Shown here one piece after another: positions 54,583 through 64,000 of a stretch of 64,000 nucleotides of DNA. Source of the stretch: Morchella semilibera. Lineage: Eukaryota > Ascomycota > Pezizomycetes > Pezizales > Morchellaceae. A program made the translations under genes and the position numbers. The notes beneath the pieces are model-generated. The model was given only the letters and a program-made list of their open reading frames with translations. It made no database searches and was not told where the DNA came from. The DNA is taken from contig CM018603.1 of the NCBI GenBank assembly GCA_009192285.1, positions 733,307 to 797,306 on the forward strand, in the 5' to 3' direction. Position 1 is the stretch's first letter; each line of letters starts with the position of its first letter.

Positions 54583-56344
54583 ATGAACACTCCCCCCCGT
54601 ACCCGTAGCTCGCGTGCTGACCGCGTCCCCCCTGCCCCGCTCCACGGCGCCCGCTTCGACTCCCCACCCCCCACCACTCGCAAGCACAATGGCAAAGGCA
54701 AAGCTGGGTCCTCCGCATCCTCCTCCACCTACTCGACTGCCACGCTGTCACCACCCCCCTCGTCCCCGCTGGGGCCTGATGACGCCGCGTTGCCGTTTGA
54801 GCCAACACGTAGATCCCGCAAGAGGCGGGCATCCGTGTTTGACGACCCCATCGACCAGGCCGTAGAGGTGGAGAGCGAGGGATGGAAGGAGCTGGAAAAG
54901 ATGTTTGGGAAGGACTTTGGGAGGGGTCCTACGACTGTCCCGAGCGGTGTGGGCCTTCCTACGCCCTCAAAGACACCTGCTAGGAAGAGGAAGCATATCT
55001 CCATCGACTCTGTGGCTGGGTCGTCGAGAAGGCTGTTTGGTTCAAAGAGTTTTACGCCTGCTCCTGCTGTGACGGAGGATATCTTCGGGACTGTGGTGAC
55101 GACGGGGAGCAAGAAGCGTGCTGGGAGATTAGATTTGATGGGAGAGGGCGAGCGCAGCAGCAGCCCTATCAGCATCTTTACTGATAATAATGCTAGGATC
55201 CCCAAGTATGATCCAAGCCCAGAGAATCCATTTGTCACACACAAGGATGGCAAGAAGCGGAAGGACAAGAAGACCACCAAGGATGTTGACACACTAGGTG
55301 AGGATGGAAGAAGGGAGGATGGGATGGTCTACATTTTGTGAGTTTTGCCCTCCTTAATCTTTGATATCACTAGCCTTTCTTCGATCCCTTTCTAACATTA
55401 TGATTCTGTATAGCCGTGGAAAGAAGTTGTTCAGAAAATTCACCGAAATGAATGACCCTGATGAACCACTTCCTAAGTCCGCTCCCACCTCCCTATCTCT
55501 TGAGAATTCCGTCGAGGAGGAGTTAGTAATCGTGGAGGAGGAGGGGGAGGAGGAGGGGGAGGAGGAGGGGGAGGGGGAGGGGGAGGAGGAGCAGGAGGAG
55601 CAGGAGCTGGATGAGAAGGAAGCGGCGGTGGAGGAGGGCAAGGAGGGGGAAGGGGAGGAGGGCAATGGGAGGGAGGAGGAGGTGGCACAGGCCAAAGTCA
55701 AGCTTAACGTGGAGATTGTGGGAGAACCAGGTGCAGATGAAGTAGAGGGGGGCGGGTTAGAGGAGGAGGATGAGGAGGAACTTGAGTTCGAGAGCGAGGA
55801 GGAGGAGGGGGAGGAAGAGGAATTCGACGAGGAGGAGGATGAAGAGATCAATGCCATCTTGCGCAAGCGCTCCTCAGTCCGTCCTCGTCTCCTCTTCCCT
55901 CCCGAGGATCTCGAGGAGGAGGAGGAGGAGGAAGAGGAAGAGGAGGATGTGGAGGCGGAGGAAGTGGAAGGGACCAATGTCGAAGATGCTCTTGCAGCCA
56001 TTACAGCCGGGATCATCGAGAAGAAGAAGGAGAGAGGGGATATCTTCTCCAGGAGCGCCATCTCACGCCTAACACCAGACTCCGACGACGATTTCTCATC
56101 GGATAGCAAGAAGAGCCGTGTCAAGCCCGAAGACAACATCTTCGGCGATAATCGAGATATCCCAAAGAGCACCCGCAAGCGGCCATCCATCTTCGACAAG
56201 CCAACCAAGAGGCCGGGTAAGGGGTTGTTTGAGGATCTTTCGGAGGGAGCATCGGTTGGAGAGAAGCGTAGCAGGCATGATGCTTTTGCTGGAAACTTGA
56301 GCCCTCCTAGGACTATCAAGAAATCGAAGGGCGCCGTCGCTTAA
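54583..56344 (+). CDS. acidic low-complexity protein of unknown function, probably nuclear
   Basis: Two exons, 54583-55337 and 55414-56344; 1686 bases, 561 residues. The splice (TTTT|GTGAGT ... TATAG|CCG) gives GMVYIFRGKKLFRKF, the most distinctive segment, and a better continuation than the unspliced stop. The N-terminus is Arg/Pro/Ser-rich (MNTPPRTRSSRADR), followed by a helical patch (GWKELEKMFGKDFG) and basic clusters usable as nuclear signals (RRSRKRR, KKRKDKK). Residues about 280-450 are dominated by Glu/Asp runs coded by GAG/GAA repeats. The C-terminus has repeated short KP/RP motifs (SRVKPED, KRPSIFDKPTKRPG). I recognise no enzymatic domain. The reverse-strand frame full of Ser over the same region is a shadow of the GAG repeats. 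Confidence 0.8.
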
Positions 56345-58023
56345 GGGCTCTTTTGACAAGGTGTAAATCCAACAGATTGTGTTTCTTTTTGCTCCTCCTG
56401 GTCATTGGCCTTGGAGAGATTAGTGGCTATTAGTAGCAACGGCACCTCTATCTCTCTGAATACGACTGCTTTTGTTGAGGCGGATAATATCACTTGGCCG
56501 CTTTCACTTTGTGATTTCCTTTCTTACTATCAAGCGGTAGGGGTTTGCCCATCTTTCTTTTCCTCGCCCCTATTCTCCTCCTTTCCCTTTCATACACTGG
56601 TGGTTGTGTACTATCCTACTACTGTCCAATTTTTGTCTCCTTGCCTCTTCACTTTGTTTTCACGAACCATATTTTTTTTAGTCTCTTTCGGTTTTTGTAA
56701 GAATGCAATGGTTCACTTTTGCTTCAGTTCCTTCCCTTTTCTTCTACAACCCGCAGCAAATATGCCTGGGTTTTGTGGGGAGGTAAAGGGCTCCTCATAC
56801 TGTCTGGGAGGGCTTAGTGGGTCCAGAAACTTGATTTAACCTCACTCAAGTAGTCGTTGCCTCGTTATGTAGGTTGTTGTATGGGGGAAATATTATTCAA
56901 GAAAGTGCACTGGGATAAAAGGCTTGGGACGATGCGATGATATGTGTTGTGATGACAGTGTGACGATGAGTATTGAATTTTGTTTGTACATTTGGGCTTT
57001 AGGTCTTTTGAGGTTTTGATAAGGGGTGTCACCCGGCCGTCGCCCTGGATGTGGAATGCGGGGAGGTAATGATAGATCTGTTGAGCAGGCTTGCATGGGA
57101 TCCTACTTTTAGGGTGCAAGACGCTAAATGCCTAAGGGGGAGTAGTGTGACCTTCAGCGTGATGCTATAAATATATAAATATATAGCATTGTGTTTTGAC
57201 CCAGTCAGCATTAATAGTGGTTTGACGAACTGTAATAACACTCGTTGCTTGGAGTCTAATAGCTGCTCTGGTGTGGCAATAACTTATTTGGGTGGCTGAG
57301 ACTCGGTACGAGTGGGGGAGCTCGAGGACATTGCTTCTTGCCAGGCGCAGGACAAACTGAACCGCATGGCCATCTGACAGGCAGACCTGTAAAGTAGAGA
57401 GACTTTTTGTCCCTCCCCTTTGTCTTTGTATCCTTATAAAACAGAACGTGAGGTTTCGCGCTTTTCCAGGATCAAGGAGCACATTGATATAGGTGGGATT
57501 CGAAAGCTGTTCATTCGGGCCGTTGCGAGGGATTTCGTCCCAAGACTTTGGTACCCTAAGCACCTTCTTACGCGTTGTCGGCAGATGTGCTTCGCCCCCC
57601 AGGCATTAAGCAATCAGCACGAACATCTTCAACATCCTCATCATCCATCCCCCCACTGCCATCGCTGCTATCTCCTGTATCAGTCTACTGTTGACCTCGC
57701 CTGTAGTCTTGCCAAAACCAGAATTTAACAACTATTCTTCCTGACCTCACGCCTCAAGTCTCTTTCTCTCCCACCCTCACGGATCCTTATCAACTTCCTG
57801 TCAGGTTAATTTACACTGGATGGGTTGTCTGTGACAGTTGCCCAGCGGTTTTCCATTCTTTTACTAAACCCACCCCCATTTCCTTTCTCTCGTTTATAGG
57901 TTTCCTTTCTACTTTATTCTATTGCCGTCACACTTTCGTTACTTCTTCCGCACAGCTACTTCTTTCGACCGACACACAACAGCTCTAAGTTACCCCTAAC
58001 AACCCGCCAGGACCACCTGCTCG
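56345..58023. other. 1.7-kb intergenic region
   Basis: 3' flank of the acidic gene and promoter of the M28 gene. Pyrimidine-rich sequence fills the last 150 bases before 58024 (CCTTTCTCTCGTTT, TTTCTACTTTATTCT), typical of fungal promoters. No gene is supported; a 144-codon frame at 56405-56839 has no recognisable content. Confidence 0.5.
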
Positions 58024-60797
58024 ATGAGCGACGAGAAGCGCCCCCTAGCTCTCGACCCTCCGATCCCGACCTACGAAGAGACCATCGCCTCACGCGCCCC
58101 TAGCGATGTCGGTGACCACGCAGAGACCTCACAATTGCTTGGTGAGCGGCGGAGCGGCACCCGTGGCTATCGCCCACCCACGGTCGAGAGCGAGCGGAGC
58201 TCCCTGGAAAGCTCCTTCTTGGAGGATTTTGCGTCCAGCCGGGGGTCCGGGGATGGGCTGGAGCCGGAGATAGAGCAGATGGGGATCTTGGATCCGGGGG
58301 AGGACGAGCACGGGGGTGAGAGGAGTAGGAGGCCAGGAAGGCTACGCCAGAATTTAAGCAAGCGCATATCATCGATTACAATGTCGTTGTCGTCGATAAG
58401 CTTGCCCGATTCGTGGAAGGTGAATCCGTTTAAGAAGTGCTTCCCGCGGTTCTCAATACCTGAGGTCCCTTGCTTTACCGCGGGGCTGATACCTGTGTAT
58501 CGGTTCTTGGGGGTGGTGGTGATCTTGATTGTGGTGTATGCGCTGCTTGCGACGGATTCCTTCACCATTAACGGGCCGGGAAATCCCGCAAATGGGTTGA
58601 TTAGTTTCGAGCCGGAGACAGTAAAGCAGTATGTGAAGGACACGTTAGATAAGGACAAGATCTCGCATTATCTCGAGTATCTAACCAGCTTTGATCATGT
58701 TGCTGGCACGCGGGGAGATCTTGCCCTGGCGAAATGGGTGGAAAAGGAGTTCAGGAACTTTGGACTAGAAAATGTTGAGCTATTAGAGTATAGAAACCCT
58801 GGCCGTATTTCTCCAAACTGTGCTGCACATGGATCTAATGACTGATTTAGGTATTTTGCGTACCTTAATTACCCAAAAGCTGGGGGACGAAAAGTTGCGA
58901 TCATTCATCCTCCGTGGGAAGCGGTGTTGGAAGAGCCAAAAACGGTTGAGGGGAAGGAAAATACACTGGCTTTCCATAGTCATTCGAAATCGGGCAGTGC
59001 GACTGGTCCGTTAATATATGCCAATTACGGGTCACGAGAGGACTTCTTCGAACTGGAAAAGAAGGGTATCGACTTGAAGGGCGCAATTGTCTTGGTTAGG
59101 AATGGTGGAACACAGCCAGATCGGTCCCTCAAAGTTAAGGCCGCCCAGGATAAGGGTGCGGCTGGATGCATCATATTTTCGGACCCGAAAACGGAGGGAT
59201 GGGACTTGCCCGGGGATGCAGTGCAGAGGGGGGGCGTTGGTCTGTCGAGCTGGCTTGTCGGAGATGTGTTAACGCCGGGATATGTAGCCGAAGAGAATGC
59301 TGTGAGGATCAAGAAGGAGGATAGTCCTGGGCTTCTGAAGATCCCGTCGTTGCCGTTATCGTGGAATGATGCGCAGCACTTGTTGAAATCACTGAAGGGT
59401 CATGGAAAGAAGGTTGATGGGTCTTGGGAGGCTGGGAACAACTTTAACGAGGAAATTTGGACAGGTGCTATGGATTCCTCGCCGAAGGTTCGGCTGGATA
59501 ATATCCAGAACGAGCTGGAGAAGCAGCCTGTGTTTAATGTTCTGGGGCTGATCAAAGGATATGATGACTACAAGAAAAGAATTACCGTGGGAAATCATAG
59601 AGACGCTTGGTGCTTTGGTGCCAGTGATCCAAATTCCGGCACTGCCATTATGTTGGAGGTTGCAAGGATTTTTGGTCAAATGGTTGAGGTGGGGTGGAAG
59701 CCTAGTAGAAGCATTATTTTTGCAAGTTGGGATGCAAAGGAGTATAATCTCATTGGCTCAACGTAAGTTTGTGTGCACCGCTCTTAGTATTTAATATTTT
59801 GAAATGATATTGAAGTGGTGATTTACAGAGAATACGTCGAAGACAATATCGAGCATCTACGCCTTCATGGAATGGCTTATATCAACCTAGATACAGCCAT
59901 ATCTGGAGCTAAATTCTCGGCGGCAGGTTCACCACTTTTGGAGACGGCACTTCTGAATTCCTTGGGCATGGTTGACGACCCTCAGACTGGCGAACCGTTG
60001 CAGAAGCTTTGGGGTAATAAAGTTCTACCCGGGCTGGGTTCTGAAGGTGATTGGGTAGCATGGCAAAGCTATGCGGGTGTTTCTTCAATCGACCTGGGTT
60101 TTACTGGGGGAGGGTTCCCGCACCAGAGTTGTTTCGATACCTATGAGTGGATGAAAACTCGTGGAGACCCGGACTTCAACTACCATAAGGCCATGGCTCA
60201 GGTCCTTGCAATGCTTATCCTTGAACTTGCGGACACTCCGCAGTTGCCGTTTAACATGACGAATTATGCTGTTGCCCTTGACCGCTATATGCAGGACCTT
60301 GAAGGGTTCATCGAAAATAAGGCGAAGGCCTCACCATCTCAAGACTCCCATGTTGACTTGAGTAAATTAAAAGAGGCTATTATAACGGCCCATGCGAGAC
60401 TTTACGAGTTTGATACAAAACATGAACCGTGGATGGATCAAATGGGAACAGTTATGGGGGGGCTGGATAATTATGGGACTATTCACAGGAATAGTCGCAA
60501 TGCAAGGATGAGCAATTTTGAGGAGCATCTTCTGGATCTGGATGATGGAGGCGGACTTCCTGGTAGACAGTGGTTTAAACATGTGGTTTTTTCGCCAGAG
60601 GTACGTTGGATATGGTCGTGCTAAAGGGAGAGGAAATACTTACTGATTTGTTTTGATAGGCATGGGGTGGAGCAGAGCCTGGCTACTTCCCTGGTGTTCG
60701 CGATGCAGTGGATAAGGGTGATTGGAGGCTGGCACAGGAGCAGGTTGAGGTAATAGCGAAACGAATTGATCGGGCTAGTTGGAAGCTTCTCAATTGA
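58024..60797 (+). CDS. transferrin receptor/glutamate carboxypeptidase II-like M28 membrane protein, probably catalytically dead
   Basis: Four exons: 58024-58787, 58851-59762, 59829-60600, 60660-60797; 2586 bases, 861 residues, phases consistent. Type II membrane layout: a cytoplasmic tail of about 160 residues containing PPIPTYEE, a Pro/Tyr motif of the kind bound by WW domains of Rsp5-type ligases, then a membrane segment FLGVVVILIVVYALLATDSF near 165-185. A PA domain follows (GAIVLVRNGGTQPDRSLKVKAAQDKGAAGCIIFSDP), then the M28 domain and a C-terminal dimerisation-like helical domain. Metal ligands equivalent to those of human GCPII are His 504 (GNHRDAW), Asp 514 (ASDPNSG), Glu 552 and Asp 580 (YINLD). 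The general base is Lys 551 (WDAKEYN; Glu in active enzymes), and the fifth ligand aligns with Gln 658 (FPHQSCFD). Yeast Tre1/Tre2 are related and act as adaptors in vacuolar sorting, a role that would suit this protein. Confidence 0.9.
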
Positions 60798-63106
60798 GGG
60801 ACCGAGTCATGACACTAGCGCATACATTTCTATCCTATTTATTTACCTCGTGATCTAGTATAGGTTACGATCTAGAGGGACTTTCATCCCCCCTCCCCCC
60901 TTTATATTACATGGGCAGGTTGTGCCATCTATATACCATCTTCCCTTACCCTTCTACTCCAATTATTTTCTGCTTTAAATCACCTTCAGGAGTTAGTGGC
61001 ATCTTTTCTATCTCACTTATCTCTTTTCTCTTTCGCGGCCACCTCGCGGGCTATCGTTGAAGCATGCATAGATACTCGAGGACTTACCCACGAGTGGGTT
61101 CTACAATTTTTACGAAACCCTATTCAATGCAATGATAGCGGCACAGGTTTGAACAGTCGTGTGTGGATAGGTATCGAACCCTCGGTATGCGTATTGATAT
61201 GTGGAGGCACCCCTTCGCTTTCTTTCTCCGCGGCGGTGCAGTTATGGCTGTGTCTTCTCCGCTCTACTGCATCTTTTGTATATATCGGTTTTGTTTATTT
61301 CATTTCGTTGGGGGCACAATGGGTAGTGGGTGGTGGGTGGGTCGATGGGAGGGGCTAATCATGTATGGGGTGTCAAAATTCGTGGATGGAAACTTGGGGC
61401 ATGTGTAAAGCATAACAGACAAATGTCTCCACTGATGCTAATAATGTTGGGGTAAAGAAGCAGAATTGGTAGAACCTTTGTTGCGGGCGGGATCAGATGT
61501 AGCTAGAAAGCGCGACTTCATTCTAGAAATCGAAGGTACCGTCAATTACACGATTCGTTATTGTGTCAATGCCAGGGCACACGAGACCTTAACTCTTCAC
61601 CTACCGCGCCCACACTTTAGTTTCATTGTCCCGATCAAGTTTATATTTAGGTCTATAATAAGTATTATATTAACTCTACAACAGGATACATATTGTAGTT
61701 ATGTCCAAGTTAGTAGTAAGTAGCGGCTACTATCTACTTATATTTATAACTACGCTTTTATGAATACTTACTTATATGTACCCACCTAAGGTCAGGTTTC
61801 TTAGACTAGCCGCGCGTGGTGAAAGTCAACCAACCTTCTAGCCACAATGAGGAGGACCATAGCACTTCTATACATGATTCTTCTACCCAAACCATAACAT
61901 GCATCTCCTAAATACGAGGCTGACGAGACGAGTTGGCTTATTAGGCTCTCGACTGGAGCTTTTGTCTCGAGCCCTATAAGCTTAGGTGTCCTATAGAATG
62001 GATTGGCTTAAGTTTTGTCTGATCCTGGTATTTTCATGATCAATATACACTCTTTCTGATAGACTCGCCTCCGAATCCCTTAACGTGGGTGCTCCTTCCT
62101 CTGGAGTCTGCCCCATCCTAATGTGTGAAGTTGTCAACGCCTACTTTTGAAGCGATGTTGAAAAAGTAGAATACCTTTGAACCTATGATAAGCAATCCAC
62201 TACTCACACCCCAAAACTTGCTTTGCCAAAAATAGTGATCATTTATTCTTGATCGCAGAGGGAGGCCACTAAGCGAGTGCACGTAAAGATGATGATGAAA
62301 CCGAGACTATAACCTTGAGTTTTGACTCCGGAAGGTTGGTTGGCGGTGCTAAGATAGAGCTTTTTAGTTGCCCCCATTTACTATCGATCAGCAGTTTAGT
62401 AAATCAGAGAGATGAGCAACCAAACATTTGAGTTCACTTAGGACATTCCCTAACGTTGGAATTCATCACAGCCTCTCACTCGTTATCTACCCCGCCTCTC
62501 TAACGCTACAACTCAACACCACGCCTCAGCAATGAAACAACCCGCCTTATCCCACAATCCCGGTACCTTGTTTACCCTAGCTCACCTCTCCGGGTTGCTA
62601 ACTTAGCCGTATATGTACCTCAGGTCCTCCCTCCTGTCTCTATAAAGTCTTATTGACTCATCACGTTTTTGACTGTAGGTGGAGTTGGTCGGGGTACTAG
62701 CTATGACGGCCCCTGGCAGTGTATTTCGTATATGTAATTATAGCGCGCTGGGCACAACTAGAAGAATAAGAAAGACGCTCCTCATTCCCCATCTCTTTGG
62801 TGCCGGTTCTATCATTGGTTAGGCGTTAAGTGGAACAGGGGTGCTAAGCCACATACGAACACAGGTGATTCTTATGATAGAAGCAGTATCGATTGTAGGT
62901 ACATGTTCCCCTTGTTTTATTCTCACAGGGGTAAGCGATCATTTACAGATGCCTTTCTTTCCCCTTCCATAAGGCTGTCATCAATTGATGTCTCTCGTTC
63001 GACATGAGATATCACTCGCGATTTACAGATATGCTGCCTTTTTTGGACTTGCCACTGAATTGTGTCTTTGGGTCATGGTTGGAAGACGCTTTCAACTGGC
63101 TAGGTA
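60798..63106. other. non-coding right-hand region
   Basis: 3' flank of the M28 gene. Small frames such as 60996-61358 (+) have no recognisable content. AT-rich between 61640 and 61780. No repeat family shared with the left half was seen. Confidence 0.45.
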
Positions 63107-63197
63107 CAGCCTCTGGTAGAAGTGTGGCAAGAGTTCTATTGGCTGGGCCAGCCATGTTTTTAGACCCCTGTTTCTACAATAATTCTACCAGAGGCTC
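63107..63197. mobile_element. MITE-like element, 91 bp
   Basis: Terminal inverted repeats AGCCTCTGGTAGAA / TTCTACCAGAGGCT, the outermost base differing, with TA at 63105-63106 and 63198-63199. Too short to code; it would need a transposase from a TA-targeting (Tc1/mariner or pogo) element. Confidence 0.65.
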
Positions 63198-63654
63198 TAT
63201 GTGATATGGCGCAGACTGGTGCGTAACTAATTGCCACAAGAGTAGAAATTATGCAAGGGGGAGCAGTTCGAAACATCACATTCCGTACCTCCTCTTGCAA
63301 TCCAGCAATTGGTGGCGACTCTAACCCACCCACTAACTGCCAGGAGCTGATCGTTTCAGAAAAGGCGTTCGCAGTTCACCAAATCTTAATGGTCACGCAC
63401 CAGCTCAAAAGTACACGTAATCACTATCCACATGGCCAATGATCGCATCGCCGGAAAATTTTCTTACCCTAGGCTAGACAGAGGCGGGCCAGTAGTGGGG
63501 CAGAGCGCGGATCCTAATTAGAGGCCTGGTGCGCATGCGGGGGCAGCCTCGAGACGAGACGCGGCCGCTAAGACTGAGGGTTAGGCGTAGTTACCGTGAT
63601 CCTTCAAGATTTCATGCTTCGGATGCCAGGCTTGGTACTACATGTATCTATGTA

Positions 63655-63788
63655 CTCGGGGCAGGTAAATAGTACCGGACAATGCAAGTTTTGTCTCTGG
63701 GCCTTTTTTGCAGTAGTTCTCGCCTAGTACGTGCACCCATTGGTGAACCAAAAACCTCTATTGTCCGGTACTTTTTACCTGCCCCGAG
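63655..63788. mobile_element. MITE-like element, 134 bp with 28-bp inverted ends
   Basis: CTCGGGGCAGGTAAATAGTA at the left and its complement at the right match over 28 bases with one mismatch, and TA lies on both sides (63653-63654 and 63789-63790). The inner 78 bases are unrelated to coding sequence. Confidence 0.75.
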
Positions 63789-64000
63789 TAGTTAACCAGG
63801 TCAAGTACAACCGTAACCACGATGACACATCTCAAAGGAACTATTGCTTCCAATTACCCCGCACCTCCACGGCCACCGCAAGGTAATGTGCGCCTCCTCC
63901 GTCTCTTGTCAACCACCGGCCAGTCCATTTACCAACAGAGGTCTTGCTTTTACGCGAAGAGATTAGTAGCGATATATGTGTAGATCGTGGGCTTGGGTGT

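Noticed and set aside
55354-56319. 321-codon Ser-rich frame on the minus strand
   Set aside because: Mirror of the GAG-repeat coding sequence of the acidic protein; Ser/Pro runs are the reverse reading of Glu codons.
58100-58658. Minus-strand frames over the first M28 exon
   Set aside because: Shadows of the coding strand; the plus-strand frame has PA and M28 domains.

Overview
The window looks like a filamentous ascomycete (Pezizomycotina-type) genome. The six cellular genes carry short introns of 48-104 bp with ordinary GT-AG or occasional GC-AG ends, and several belong to fungal families (DASH subunit Duo1, DUF1765, fungal rhodopsin-like membrane protein). The load of chromodomain Ty3/gypsy elements, a Tad-like LINE and a Tc1/mariner copy would suit a repeat-rich genome such as a Pezizomycete, but the species cannot be fixed from the sequence.

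There are two compartments. Bases 1 to about 38440 are almost wholly transposable elements, nested several levels deep. Most levels can be resolved from 5-bp target-site duplications. An old chromovirus (3432-7669 plus 16519-17245, minus strand) was split by a complete gypsy element, called F here (7670-16513, duplication AGGAG). It also received two solo LTRs (4707-5338, duplication CAGCG; 6105-6594, duplication AGCGG). F's own right LTR took a 1018-bp solo LTR of family D (15299-16316, duplication GAGTC), and an identical-length D sits in a family B LTR (17817-18834, duplication CTGTG). A LINE on the minus strand (about 19152-26735) holds an unidentified insertion (21773-24253) that in turn contains a Tc1/mariner copy (22281-23628). 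From 26.7 to 31.2 kb lie a broken chromovirus, a solo B LTR, an unidentified repeat and two B LTRs nested in one another. The youngest element is a complete chromovirus at 32483-38439, with 616-bp LTRs that I find to differ at one base, a 5-bp duplication CCAGG and an uninterrupted 1217-codon pol frame.

From about 38440 to the right end the DNA is mostly single copy. In order it carries DUS4 (tRNA dihydrouridine synthase, +), a DUF1765 protein (-), a rhodopsin-like integral membrane protein (+), DUO1 (kinetochore DASH complex, -), an acidic nuclear-looking protein of unknown function (+), and a transferrin-receptor/glutamate-carboxypeptidase-like M28 protein (+) that appears to have lost catalytic residues. 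These genes do not form a pathway or cluster. Their intergenic DNA contains short TA-flanked inverted-repeat elements (MITE-like) and many copies of the palindrome TACATGTA. I found no such copy in the transposon half.

I saw no CRISPR array, biosynthetic cluster or clear tRNA gene. The most promising oddities are the intact chromovirus (zinc-knuckle-free coiled-coil gag, candidate -1 frameshift site, non-TG LTR end), the probable pseudo-peptidase, and the TACATGTA pattern.
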